Under the pieces are notes generated by a model. It was not told the DNA's origin and ran no database searches. It saw only the letters and a program-made list of their open reading frames with translations. A program made the translations under genes and the position numbers. From Cytophagaceae bacterium (GTDB lineage: Bacteria > Bacteroidota > Bacteroidia > Cytophagales > Spirosomataceae), in assembly GCA_027488335.1 (NCBI GenBank), contig JAIYBU010000105.1:1-36805 (forward strand): a stretch of 36,805 bases of DNA. The letters are read 5' to 3'. Shown one piece after another: positions 10,894 to 18,836 of the stretch. The stretch's first letter is position 1. The number at the start of each line of letters is the position of its first letter.

Positions 10894-12258
10894 TTAATCT
10901 TTTATAAAAATCGAAACAGCAGTATATCTCTCATTGATATATTTTTCTAAATCAGAAACGGCACTATCGAAACTTTGGGGGTTTTGTAGGTAGCTATAAG
11001 GCGGTTTTTCTATTTCGGTTGTAATAAAATTGGGTGCTAAAACAGCCTTGTGTTTTCTGATATAGTTGTTCATAGCAGTAGGCGTGAAGTTTTTTTCGAC
11101 AAAATCTTTGACGGCTGCTTTATAAAAAGCAAAATATTCTGGGTCGTCAACGATGTATCTTATCAAAGGCCATTGACTTCCAACTTCTTTCATTTCCATA
11201 GTTAGGGCGGTACGGTTTAAGCCACCTTTCATCTGAAACGAAAGGTTCAAATCATAAGGTATCCAACGCAAAACGCCATTGGTATTTGCCAAAAAATAAT
11301 TGTGCATGACTTGCCCATAAGTATCCCAATTGCCAACGGTATTGTTTACTGCCAAATATTTCAGATAACTTTTTACATCAAATATGGCTTCGAGTTGTTT
11401 TTTCCAAAGTGGGCGGTCGGATACTCTTGAAGAGTTATTGAGTGCCGCAATTAAAGCTTTTACATCGCTGTAATCGGCCAGTTCTTTGTTATTTTGCTTT
11501 TCGATTTGAGTTATAATAAATGACTGTAAGTTGGATTCTGGTTTATAAACATTGCCAACTTTTACGCCACTTTGGGTTTCTACCATGTGCTCTTCAACGG
11601 TTTCGATGGCTTGGTAAACCCCACAGTATTTTTGTCCTTGACCAAAATCTATATATACTTTATAATAAGCAACTTTGCAGGCCATAACCCCCGCTTTTCT
11701 GAAAAGGTCGGTCAGAAGTTTTTCTTTCATAAAGGTATTATCGCCGTAGCTTGGAGCAAATGATAATTCTTTAAAACCGTAGAATCGCTGGTTTTTGGTT
11801 TCTGTATATTTATCTTCAAATTCATCAAATTGTAATTTGAAAGGAAGTTTATAGACACCACTTCGCCATGTGGCATTTAGCGAGGCATTTCCTTTTAATC
11901 GAAATCCGACTTTTTGCCATTTATTGTTACCTTGTGAAACATCGGCTTCTACATAGATTGGGTCGCCAGGTACGGCATCAAGGCTACCATTTCCTGCGGG
12001 GGCAACTGCTCCAGGAATGGTGGTTGCACTACCAAACTTTCGAGTTGTTCGGTATTCCATATCTCTTTGTATTTTATCCCAGTTTGCTTGTCCGACTTGA
12101 ATATTGATACTCCTCATTTCGGCTTCTGGAAATACCCAATCGTAGTCAGGAGTTTTGCCGTATGCTTTTGAAGCTATTGGGTCTGTATTTTTTTCACAGG
12201 CCAATATGAAAAGTAGAAAAATGGCAAAAATGAATGAGATACGCATAAAATTAATCAA
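10894..12258 (-). CDS. CotH-kinase-family lipoprotein
   Basis: The 454-residue protein opens with a lipoprotein signal peptide and lipobox ending at Cys21 (LLFILAC), so it should be anchored in an outer or periplasmic membrane leaflet. The body matches the CotH family of kinase-like proteins. Visible hallmarks are RLKGNASLNATWR, SFAPSYGDNTFMKEKLLTDLF and the metal-site-like WIPYDLNLSF. CotH is a secreted protein kinase in Bacillus spores, but Bacteroidota members are common beside polysaccharide-degradation genes and their substrates are unknown. Met5 is an alternative start that leaves the lipobox intact. It lies downstream of the decayed LacI gene on the same strand and ends at a terminator. 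A sugar-related role is contextual only. Confidence 0.85.
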   Translation of the reverse strand: MINFMRISFIFAIFLLFILACEKNTDPIASKAYGKTPDYDWVFPEAEMRSINIQVGQANWDKIQRDMEYRTTRKFGSATTIPGAVAPAGNGSLDAVPGDPIYVEADVSQGNNKWQKVGFRLKGNASLNATWRSGVYKLPFKLQFDEFEDKYTETKNQRFYGFKELSFAPSYGDNTFMKEKLLTDLFRKAGVMACKVAYYKVYIDFGQGQKYCGVYQAIETVEEHMVETQSGVKVGNVYKPESNLQSFIITQIEKQNNKELADYSDVKALIAALNNSSRVSDRPLWKKQLEAIFDVKSYLKYLAVNNTVGNWDTYGQVMHNYFLANTNGVLRWIPYDLNLSFQMKGGLNRTALTMEMKEVGSQWPLIRYIVDDPEYFAFYKAAVKDFVEKNFTPTAMNNYIRKHKAVLAPNFITTEIEKPPYSYLQNPQSFDSAVSDLEKYINERYTAVSIFIKD

Positions 12259-12337
12259 TTGACAGATGATAAATATAAAATTTGAACAAAATATAGAGAA
12301 TGGTTTTTAATTAAATTACTGTAAATTTCTGTGTCTG

Positions 12338-12841
12338 TTATCCAGTATAACTTTTTATAATAGATTGTATAAAAGGCAAAACAATATCTATTTTAATATT
12401 TTCTATCAATAATTTTATAGCAGTTTCGCCAACTTTTTTTAGAAATCATCAACAACTGTAAGCGACGGCTCAAATAATTTGGGATGCAAATTATCTCCAA
12501 AAACCACAAAAGCAATTTTATCAGGAATTTTAATGGTTCTTTTTTGCTTAAACCTCCAATTCTATTCATTTCAAAATACATCAGGTTGTTTTCATCACAC
12601 TTATTTCGTGTTTTTCAAGAGCTGCTTTGTAGCCAGTTAACCCAATGTGCAAAATATGAAATTTTTCGGAGCCAATGTGGCTGTTTCAAAAATGTTTTTT
12701 GTGTTGACTAATTTCAGATTTATCATCAAAGTCTCTTGAAACTATCGCTACCAAAATTATGAGATGTTCTGCCAAATAGCCTATCGTAATCTACCTGTTT
12801 TTTTGATAAGTGGCATACAATTTTTAAAGCAATTTATCCAT
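12338..12841 (-). pseudogene. Decayed LacI-family transcriptional regulator
   Basis: Minus-strand fragments in different frames line up in order with the effector domain of LacI-family regulators. 12778-12686 contains LAEHLI followed by a stop; 12643-12581 contains GYKAALEKHEI followed by a stop; 12525-12439 gives PDKIAFVVFGDN and then FEPSLTVVDDF followed by a stop; 12439-12338 gives KKVGETAIKLLIENI and ends with VLP and a TAA. These are the usual LacI motifs (EHLI, GYxxAL, PDxIAxVGFxD, PSLTTVxQ, xxG..AxxLLxxxI, VLP). At least three frame changes or stops separate them and no DNA-binding N-terminus is seen upstream. The gene is clearly dead. It lies between the CotH-like gene and the GH10 gene and may once have controlled one of them. 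Confidence 0.85.
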
Positions 12842-13203
12842 CGTAAAGGTACTCAATTGCTTTTGCTTTACATTATGTGTTAAAATGACACTTTTTGTTT
12901 GTATTTTAAATTTATACCCTTAGATTCGCTTACAAATTCAAATATTCATACATATATGCTTTGGAGCTTCTGTATTAAAAATCGTATTTTTTCATAGGAT
13001 GGAGGTTTCGACAGGTAAGTGTTAATAAATTTATGTGCTAAAAATAAGTCAAACGAAACGTATTTGATAAAAATCACTGATTGAGATAACAAACTTTCGT
13101 TTGGTCTCATACTCTGTGTCTAACGTCAGTATATTATGGACGATAGATTATGTGTAAAAAATGTTAAAATATATATTTAATTACCAAATAAATAATAAAA
13201 CCG
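12842..13203. promoter_or_regulatory. Long upstream region of the GH10 operon with inverted repeats
   Basis: This gene-free leader contains CAAACGAAA at 13050-13058 and its exact complement TTTCGTTTG at 13095-13103, with centres 45 bp apart. It also holds a near match to the TGTGT-N7-ACACA motif seen in the ara locus (12876-12892, last base differing). These are candidate binding sites for a regulator of the xylanase genes. No clear TAnnTTTG promoter was identified. Confidence 0.35.
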
Positions 13204-14304
13204 ATGAAACACATTTCAGTTCTTTCGTTAGTGTTAGGAGTAATTTTATTCTCAAACTTCAGATTTCAATCGTCGAGTGATAATCCTAAATCGCTAAAAG
13301 ATGCTTTCAAAAAGGACTTTTTGATTGGAACAGCACTCAATAATTCTCAGATTGACGAAAAAGATGCTATCGTGAACGACCTTATTAAAAAACAATTTAA
13401 TGCCGCTACGCCCGAAAATATCATGAAATCTGCACTCATTCACCCGAAATGGGATACGTACGATTTTACAATGGCCGATAAATTGGTAGAATATGGCAAA
13501 AAAAATAAAATCAAAATCAATGGACATACTTTGATTTGGCATAGCCAATTACCGAATTTTATTAGAGGAATCAAAAGTAGTGATTCAATTCGTACGTTCT
13601 TTACCGACCATATCAAAACTGTTGCGGGTCGGTACAATGGAAAAGTTTTCTCATGGGATGTTGTAAACGAAGCCCTCAACGAAGATGGTACATTGCGTAA
13701 CACTGTTTTCTTGAAACATCTGGGCGAAGGCTATCTTGTTGATGCTTTTAAATTAGCACAAGCAGCATCACCACAAACTGAATTATATTATAATGATTAC
13801 AATAATGAGCAGCCAGCCAAACGTGCTGGATGTATTAGGTTAATCAAGAAAATCCAAGAATCAGGTGCGAGAATTGATGGCGTAGGAATTCAAGGGCATT
13901 GGCACGTGGGAAAAATTCCATTAAAAGATATTGAAGATAGTATTCTCGAATATTCGGCACTTGGACTAAAAGTGATGTTTACCGAGTTAGATATTGAAGT
14001 TTTACCACGAAATTTCCAAGGAGCTGACGTGAGCCAACGAATGGCCAATAGCCCAGAAATGAATCCGTATGTCAATGGTTTACCCGAAAATATTCAAAAA
14101 CAATTGGCCGATGACTACGAAGCTCTATTTAAGTTATTCTTGAAACATAAAGACAAAGTTACGAGAGTAACCTTCTGGGGAGTAAACGATGGCGACAGTT
14201 GGCTGAATAACTGGCCAGTACGTGGACGCACCAGCTATCCATTACTTTTCGATAGAAACAATCAGCCAAAACCAGCCTATTTTAAAGTTGTTGGCTTAAA
14301 ATAA
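13204..14304 (+). CDS. Exported endo-1,4-beta-xylanase, GH10
   Basis: The 366-residue TIM-barrel enzyme cleaves internal beta-1,4 linkages of xylan. It has a hydrophobic N-terminal export signal (about residues 1-20, no clear lipobox) and then a single GH10 domain from about residue 28 to the end. The acid/base is Glu156 (WDVVNEA) and the nucleophile is Glu261 (FTELDIEVL). Other family marks are the NAATPENIMK motif, GHTLIWHSQLP and TFWGVNDGDSWL. It is first in a rightward run with a small secreted protein 42 bases downstream. No carbohydrate-binding module or type IX secretion tail is present, which suggests periplasmic action on oligosaccharides or short xylan. Confidence 0.96.
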   Translation: MKHISVLSLVLGVILFSNFRFQSSSDNPKSLKDAFKKDFLIGTALNNSQIDEKDAIVNDLIKKQFNAATPENIMKSALIHPKWDTYDFTMADKLVEYGKKNKIKINGHTLIWHSQLPNFIRGIKSSDSIRTFFTDHIKTVAGRYNGKVFSWDVVNEALNEDGTLRNTVFLKHLGEGYLVDAFKLAQAASPQTELYYNDYNNEQPAKRAGCIRLIKKIQESGARIDGVGIQGHWHVGKIPLKDIEDSILEYSALGLKVMFTELDIEVLPRNFQGADVSQRMANSPEMNPYVNGLPENIQKQLADDYEALFKLFLKHKDKVTRVTFWGVNDGDSWLNNWPVRGRTSYPLLFDRNNQPKPAYFKVVGLK

Positions 14305-14346
14305 TCTTTAAACCTTCCTTCACTTTTTAACTAAGATTTACAAACC

Positions 14347-14688
14347 ATGAAAAATCTATTTGTTTTATTTTTTGTGCTGTGTGGCGTAGCTGCTTTTGCA
14401 CAAACCAATCCGATTGATGGAAATTGGAAAGGAACTCGTGAGACCCCAAACGGTACGTTTGAAATTGAATACACCTTTAAAGTAGAAGGTGATAAGCTCA
14501 CTGGAACTTGGAAAACCCAATTTGGCGAAACCAAAATTGAAAATGGTAAAGTAGATGGTAAGAAATTTTCTTACAGCATATCGTTTAATGATATGACAAT
14601 TAATAACACAGGTGAACTCATCAACGAAGACGAAATCGTGACAAAAAACGAGCGTGGTGAAATGAAGTTAAAACGTATAAAGTATTGA
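14347..14688 (+). CDS. Small secreted beta-rich protein of unknown function
   Basis: The 113-residue protein has a clear signal peptide (cleavage near AFA|Q, residue 19). The mature domain of about 94 residues is rich in alternating beta strands: GNWKGTRETPNGTFEIEYTF, then KLTGTWKT, KIENGKVDGKKFSYSI and a lysine-rich end. The pattern resembles small lipocalin-like or calycin-like barrels but I cannot name a family. It sits 42 bases after the GH10 xylanase and directly before a strong terminator, so it is probably cotranscribed with the xylanase. A sugar- or lipid-binding accessory role is possible but unproven. Confidence 0.8.
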   Translation: MKNLFVLFFVLCGVAAFAQTNPIDGNWKGTRETPNGTFEIEYTFKVEGDKLTGTWKTQFGETKIENGKVDGKKFSYSISFNDMTINNTGELINEDEIVTKNERGEMKLKRIKY

Positions 14689-14706
14689 TAGTAAGTTATT
14701 TACATG

Positions 14707-14750
14707 ATAAAAACCTCAAATATGCTCCATTTCATATTTGAGGTTTTTAT
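14707..14750 (+). terminator. Terminator after the GH10-small protein pair
   Basis: A perfect 18-bp stem (14707-14724 with 14733-14750) has an 8-base loop, and T-rich sequence makes up the end of the descending arm. It starts 18 bases after the stop of the small secreted protein. Confidence 0.85.
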
Positions 14751-14824
14751 TTCTGATTCATACAATGAGCAAAATCTATTAACTTTTCTCTATTCAACAA
14801 TAACAACCTTTAACAAGAATTACT

Positions 14825-15574
14825 ATGAACAGAATGACTAAATCATTTTTGCCACTGCTTGTTTTTGTAGCATTATCAATACTACAAATAAATGGTATAT
14901 CCGTTTTTGCACAAGGGCCTCCAAGACCCTCGCTGCCTCCGATTCCCATCAAAGGAGATACAACATATACCTTAACCAAGCATTTCATTTTTTCTTCTGC
15001 TGTACCCAAAGTACCAGATGCAAAGGGTTTTATTCAGCGTTGGCTTGTGTTAGAGCCAGTAAAGAAAAACATTGCTCGTAATAACGTTATCACGGATAGT
15101 TTTCTGAAAACCAATTTTACGGCTGATAATTTCTCAAATGATTATAACATCGTTCCGAAAAATGGTGGAACTGAAAAAATAGGCGACCAAGAACTCAAGT
15201 GGTATGCTCTTGATTGCAAACAATTCAATTTTAATTTGTTTCATTTTACGTATGCCCTCAATAAACCCCGCTACGGAATTTTGGTTTGGCTCGTGACGGT
15301 CATTAATTGCCCCGAAGAAATCCAAAACGTACGAATGACGGCAGGGTGTAATTCGGGAAGTATGTGGTGGCTGAACGGACAGGAAGTATTGACACTCTCT
15401 GGTGACAGAGATATGATTGCCGATAACGTGACGTCGCAACGTCTGACATTGAAAAAAGGTAAAAACATTATTCGAGGAGCAGTAATTAATGGGCCTGGTA
15501 TGGCAAATTTCGCCGTTCGTTTTGTAAATGAAAAAGGAGAGCCTATCAAGAATTTCACTGTAAGCTATGAATAA
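14825..15574 (+). CDS. Secreted protein of unknown function, beta-sandwich-like
   Basis: The 249-residue protein has a signal peptide ending near residue 29 (VFA|Q), a proline-rich stretch, and then a region with RWLVLEP, a WWLNGQEV motif and KKGKNIIRGAVINGPG. The last two resemble the ligand-facing part of jelly-roll domains attached to glycosidases and esterases (a sugar-binding-like domain). No catalytic signature of a known esterase or glycosidase is visible. Met4 is an alternative start. It lies 53 bases before the GH43-like gene on the same strand, after the GH10-associated terminator, so it probably begins a second short transcript. It may help bind or process xylan side groups, but this is inference. 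Confidence 0.75.
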   Translation: MNRMTKSFLPLLVFVALSILQINGISVFAQGPPRPSLPPIPIKGDTTYTLTKHFIFSSAVPKVPDAKGFIQRWLVLEPVKKNIARNNVITDSFLKTNFTADNFSNDYNIVPKNGGTEKIGDQELKWYALDCKQFNFNLFHFTYALNKPRYGILVWLVTVINCPEEIQNVRMTAGCNSGSMWWLNGQEVLTLSGDRDMIADNVTSQRLTLKKGKNIIRGAVINGPGMANFAVRFVNEKGEPIKNFTVSYE

Positions 15575-15627
15575 TTGATAGCCTTGAAAATCTATGATTA
15601 GCCCTATTTTACCTAAATAACATTCAA

Positions 15628-17070
15628 ATGAAAAAAAATCATATACTCAATATAAATTTTCTGTTGGTGTTTTTCACTCTACAAACATCAATAGCACAGA
15701 TTGGAAAACCATTTATTCATGACCCATCAACCGTTGCTGAATGCGAAGGTAAATATTACACGTTTGGCACGGGCGGTGGCGGACTCATATCAAACGATGG
15801 CTGGACATGGCACGGCGGTGGTGTAAGGCCTGGTGGTGGAGCTGCCCCTGATGTTATCAAAATTGGCGACCGTTATCTCATACTTTATGGTGCAACGGGT
15901 GGTTCGCCCAATCACAAAGGAGCGATTCTGACGATGTGGAATAAAACCCTCGACCCTACATCTCCCGATTTTAAATATTCTGAACCCATGGTAGTAGCTA
16001 CATCTGATGGTTACGAAGAATGTGATGCCATTGACCCTGGGGCAATGTTAGACCCAACAACTGGACGTCTTTGGCTAACGTATGGCACTTATTTTGGCTA
16101 TACTCGCCTTATTGAATTAGACCCTAAAACGGGTGGTTTGAAAAAGGGAAACAAGCCAGTTGATGTAGCTATTGTCTGTGAGGCAAGTACATTGGTTTAT
16201 CGTGATGGTTGGTATTATTTGCTGGCTACGCACGGTAGTTGTTGCGATGGTGCAAACTCTACTTACAATGTGGTGGTAGGTCGCTCGAAAAAAATAACGG
16301 GTCCGTACATCGACAACGTAGGCAGAAGCATGCTCGAAGGTGGTGGAAAAATGGTAGTAGCTACTCGTGGCGATTTGATTGGTCCTGGGCATTTTGGGCA
16401 TATTATTTTGGAAAAAGGCGTTGAAAAAATGTCGATTCACTACGAAGCAGATTTAGAGCAAGGTGGGCGTAGTGTTTTGGGGATTTTGCCTGTTGTTTGG
16501 AAAGATGGTTGGCCAGTGGCAGGTGAAAAGTTCAAGGAAGGTACTTACGAAATCGAATCGGTTAGAAGAGGATATGCCTTAGAATTAGCTGTTGATTTTA
16601 CACGAATGGCCAATGCCCCACGTGGATTCAATCAACCGAATAATGAACCAATTAAGCCAGTTTCGGCACAGAAATTAGACGACGTAATCAAGACATGGCC
16701 AACGGGCAATATCAACTTACGCATTGGTGATTACATGTCTCGTCCGCACCAAAAATGGACGATTACCAACGCCCCCGATTCGACTGGTTATTTAGGAGGT
16801 CCTTATTATAAAATCGTATTGTCAGGCACAAACCGAGCTTTGGCAGCAACCGCAAATGCCGAAGTTATCTCGGTTTCAGAGTTTACGGGTTCGCCTGAAC
16901 AGTTATGGAGAATCGACCAATTGACCGATGGTTCGTACCGCATTATGCCGAAGGTTGTACCAAATTCTAATAAAAAATTAGCTTTGGTGTCTTCGGGCGA
17001 TAGCACACCGACATTAGCTGAATTTGATTTCAACAGTGATAATTCAAAGTGGAATTTTAGGAATCATTAG
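15628..17070 (+). CDS. Exported GH43-like arabinanase/arabinofuranosidase with ricin-like tail
   Basis: The 480-residue protein has a signal peptide (cleavage near residue 23) and a five-bladed propeller of the GH43 clan. Candidate catalytic acids are Asp32 (FIHDPST), Asp136 (AIDPGAML) and Glu185 (VCEASTLV). The layout resembles endo-arabinanase-type enzymes. From about residue 360 onward a ricin-B-like beta-trefoil region follows (YKIVLSGTNRALAA, then QLWRIDQLTDGSYRI), which may bind sugar. The blade after the first acid is unusually glycine-rich (GTGGGG, GGGVRPGGGAAPD), so specificity may be unusual. It is the last gene of the rightward block and ends at a good terminator. Confidence 0.85.
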   Translation: MKKNHILNINFLLVFFTLQTSIAQIGKPFIHDPSTVAECEGKYYTFGTGGGGLISNDGWTWHGGGVRPGGGAAPDVIKIGDRYLILYGATGGSPNHKGAILTMWNKTLDPTSPDFKYSEPMVVATSDGYEECDAIDPGAMLDPTTGRLWLTYGTYFGYTRLIELDPKTGGLKKGNKPVDVAIVCEASTLVYRDGWYYLLATHGSCCDGANSTYNVVVGRSKKITGPYIDNVGRSMLEGGGKMVVATRGDLIGPGHFGHIILEKGVEKMSIHYEADLEQGGRSVLGILPVVWKDGWPVAGEKFKEGTYEIESVRRGYALELAVDFTRMANAPRGFNQPNNEPIKPVSAQKLDDVIKTWPTGNINLRIGDYMSRPHQKWTITNAPDSTGYLGGPYYKIVLSGTNRALAATANAEVISVSEFTGSPEQLWRIDQLTDGSYRIMPKVVPNSNKKLALVSSGDSTPTLAEFDFNSDNSKWNFRNH

Positions 17071-17079
17071 ATAAATGCT

Positions 17080-17116
17080 TGTAGTCGTTTCTAAATTTGA
17101 AACGACTACATTTTTC
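17080..17116 (+). terminator. Terminator of the rightward xylan block
   Basis: A perfect 12-bp stem (17080-17091 with 17099-17110), a 7-base loop and then TTTTTC, beginning 10 bases after the GH43-like stop. Confidence 0.9.
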
Positions 17117-17242
17117 AAGAATAAATAGGTCAATAATTAAAATTATCAATTAAGCTTTTCTATTGGAATTATGTATGCTGGCAGCCGAGCCGTCGTTGGG
17201 GATACTTGCATGCAAAAAGCACCTGAGCTAAAGATACTATAG

Positions 17243-17455
17243 ACATTTTGTTTAGTAGTTGTGATATTATGTGGCTATTTTGCTGCTCCAAAATCAGCCA
17301 ATCGACTTAGTTTGAATTACAGAATTGTTGTTGAATTTTTACTTTTTATGCTGACAACGCTCATGCTCTACAAAATTGGACAAACCAATTATGCCATATT
17401 TTTCGGATTAGTTGCTTTGTTTAATTTCGAACTTGAATGTTATTGTGGAGCATAG
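17243..17455 (+). pseudogene. C-terminal remnant of a YrdB-type (DUF2568) membrane protein
   Basis: An open frame from 17243 (after a stop at 17240-17242) to the TAG at 17453-17455 reads VVVILCGYFAAPKSA, then RIVVEFLLFMLTTLMLYKIG and IFFGLVALFNFELE. This matches the second half of the small YrdB family: the FxAPKA loop, a helix, and a final helix with NxxL. The N-terminal helices are missing and the only in-frame start is a GTG at 17261. The preceding 17160-17240 is more GC-rich and does not encode the missing part. I read it as a 5'-truncated relic; a short translated peptide cannot be excluded. Confidence 0.55.
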
Positions 17456-17499
17456 ACTTAGGGAACGCTTTTTACCTTAAATGACTGACAACTACCAAA

Positions 17500-17514
17500 A
17501 TTGGTAACACCAAT
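17500..17514 (-). terminator. Possible weak terminator of the ara operon
   Basis: On the minus strand ATTGGT-GTT-ACCAAT is followed by TTT, about 45 bases past the araD stop. The stem is only 6 bp and overlaps an alternative hairpin (ACCAA-AA-TTGGT), so support is modest. Confidence 0.35.
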
Positions 17515-17559
17515 AAATAATTATATTTGTTTTAAGATTTGTGCTTTTTGTAAATTTGT

Positions 17560-18264
17560 CTAACAACCTTGTCCGTAATAAGCATTTTTTCCATGTTTAC
17601 GCTCAAAATGCTTCATGCGTAACGTATCCTTTATTCTTGGTGTATTGGGGTTTATTTGCAGTGTAAGCAGGGCCATTCGAGCTACTTCTTCCAAAACAGC
17701 CGCATTATAAACCGATTTTTCGGCGTTTTTTCCCCAAGTAAATGGCCCATGATTTTGTAGCAAAACCATTTCTACTTCTTTATAAGATAGTTTTTTTTCG
17801 TCAAAGCAATCAAATATTTGATTGCCTGTTTCAAACTCATAATCGCCCAAAATCATTTCATCAGTTAGCACCGCCGCACACGGAATATCTTGATGCGTAT
17901 GGTCGGCATGAGTGGTTCCAAAAATCGGAATATCCATTCCTGCTTGAGCCCACGCTACGGCATACGTGCTGTGTGTGTGCGTAATTCCGCCAATATCTTC
18001 CCAGTTTTTATACAATTGGGCATGTGTTTTTGTATCAGACGACGGTCGCATTTTTCCTTCTACGACTTTCGCATCATAATCCATTATCACAATATCATCG
18101 GCTTTGAGTAGTTCATACGGCACACCACTGGGTTTGATGGCAAAAACCGCTTTTGTTCTATCAACGGCACTCACATTCCCAAAGGTAAAAAGCACCAAAC
18201 CCAGCTTTGGAAGCATCATGTTTGCCTCGAAACATTCTTCTTTTAAAGATTTATATTCGCTCAT
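17560..18264 (-). CDS. araD: L-ribulose-5-phosphate 4-epimerase
   Basis: The 234-residue cytoplasmic class II aldolase-like enzyme converts L-ribulose-5-phosphate to D-xylulose-5-phosphate, the last step of arabinose catabolism. Hallmarks are KPSGVPYELL (phosphate/substrate site), the SSDTKTHAQLY motif, the zinc-binding THTHSTYAVAWAQ, and HADHTHQDIPCA, followed by LLQNHGPFTWG. The length is normal for AraD. It is the last gene of the leftward ara operon, 47 bases after the methylglyoxal synthase gene. Related SgaE/UlaF epimerases share the fold, but araA and araB alongside decide the assignment. Confidence 0.95.
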   Translation of the reverse strand: MSEYKSLKEECFEANMMLPKLGLVLFTFGNVSAVDRTKAVFAIKPSGVPYELLKADDIVIMDYDAKVVEGKMRPSSDTKTHAQLYKNWEDIGGITHTHSTYAVAWAQAGMDIPIFGTTHADHTHQDIPCAAVLTDEMILGDYEFETGNQIFDCFDEKKLSYKEVEMVLLQNHGPFTWGKNAEKSVYNAAVLEEVARMALLTLQINPNTPRIKDTLRMKHFERKHGKNAYYGQGC

Positions 18265-18311
18265 ATTTTATGTAATTGTGCAATTCTATTTCGGATTTGC
18301 CTAAAATCGCT

Positions 18312-18782
18312 TCAACCTAAATTAATTTTTCTTTTCGTATAATTTCTATAATCAGGCACGGCCGTTTCGTATTCTTTGTGCATCAATGCCGATGTAACAA
18401 TATAGTCGGCAGTGGCACGGTCGCAAGCCATTGGGATATTCCAGACTACCCCTAAACGTAAAAGTGCCTTGATATCAGGGTCGTGCGGTTGGGCTTCCAT
18501 GGGGTCCCAAAAGAAAAAAAGTATGTCAATTTTTCCTTCGGCAATCAACGCTCCAATTTGTTGGTCGCCACCGAGTGGGCCACTTAATAGCCTCACCACC
18601 GAAATATCGAGAGCTTCTTCGAGCAACCTTCCAGTTGTGCCTGTGGCAAATAATTGATGTTTCGATAAAACTGCTTTGTTATAAATTGCCCAGTCAATCA
18701 AATCATCTTTTTTATTATCATGTGCCACCAAAGCAATGCGTTTTCTTGCCGAAACTATTTTTGTACTGAATGAATCTGCCAT
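18312..18782 (-). CDS. mgsA: Methylglyoxal synthase
   Basis: The 156-residue cytoplasmic enzyme converts dihydroxyacetone phosphate to methylglyoxal and phosphate. The N-terminus reads RIALVAHDNKKDDLIDWA and the phosphate loop ATGTTG. The active-site run SGPLGGDQQIGALIAEGKID carries Asp73, equivalent to catalytic Asp71 of E. coli MgsA. His21, His100 and Asp103 also align with E. coli His19, His98 and Asp101, so it should be active. It is placed between araA (54 bases upstream) and araD (47 bases downstream) on the same strand, so it is very probably cotranscribed with arabinose catabolism. That is an unusual neighbour. It could bypass phosphate-limited glycolysis when pentose flux is high. 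Confidence 0.93.
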   Translation of the reverse strand: MADSFSTKIVSARKRIALVAHDNKKDDLIDWAIYNKAVLSKHQLFATGTTGRLLEEALDISVVRLLSGPLGGDQQIGALIAEGKIDILFFFWDPMEAQPHDPDIKALLRLGVVWNIPMACDRATADYIVTSALMHKEYETAVPDYRNYTKRKINLG

Positions 18783-18836
18783 ACGTTTTAATTGAAAAAA
18801 TGAATTTAAAGGCCTAATTTATTATAAATTACCTAA

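Noticed and set aside
12484..12711. 75-residue + strand open frame before GH10
   Set aside because: It overlaps the minus-strand LacI remnant, which explains the sequence better.
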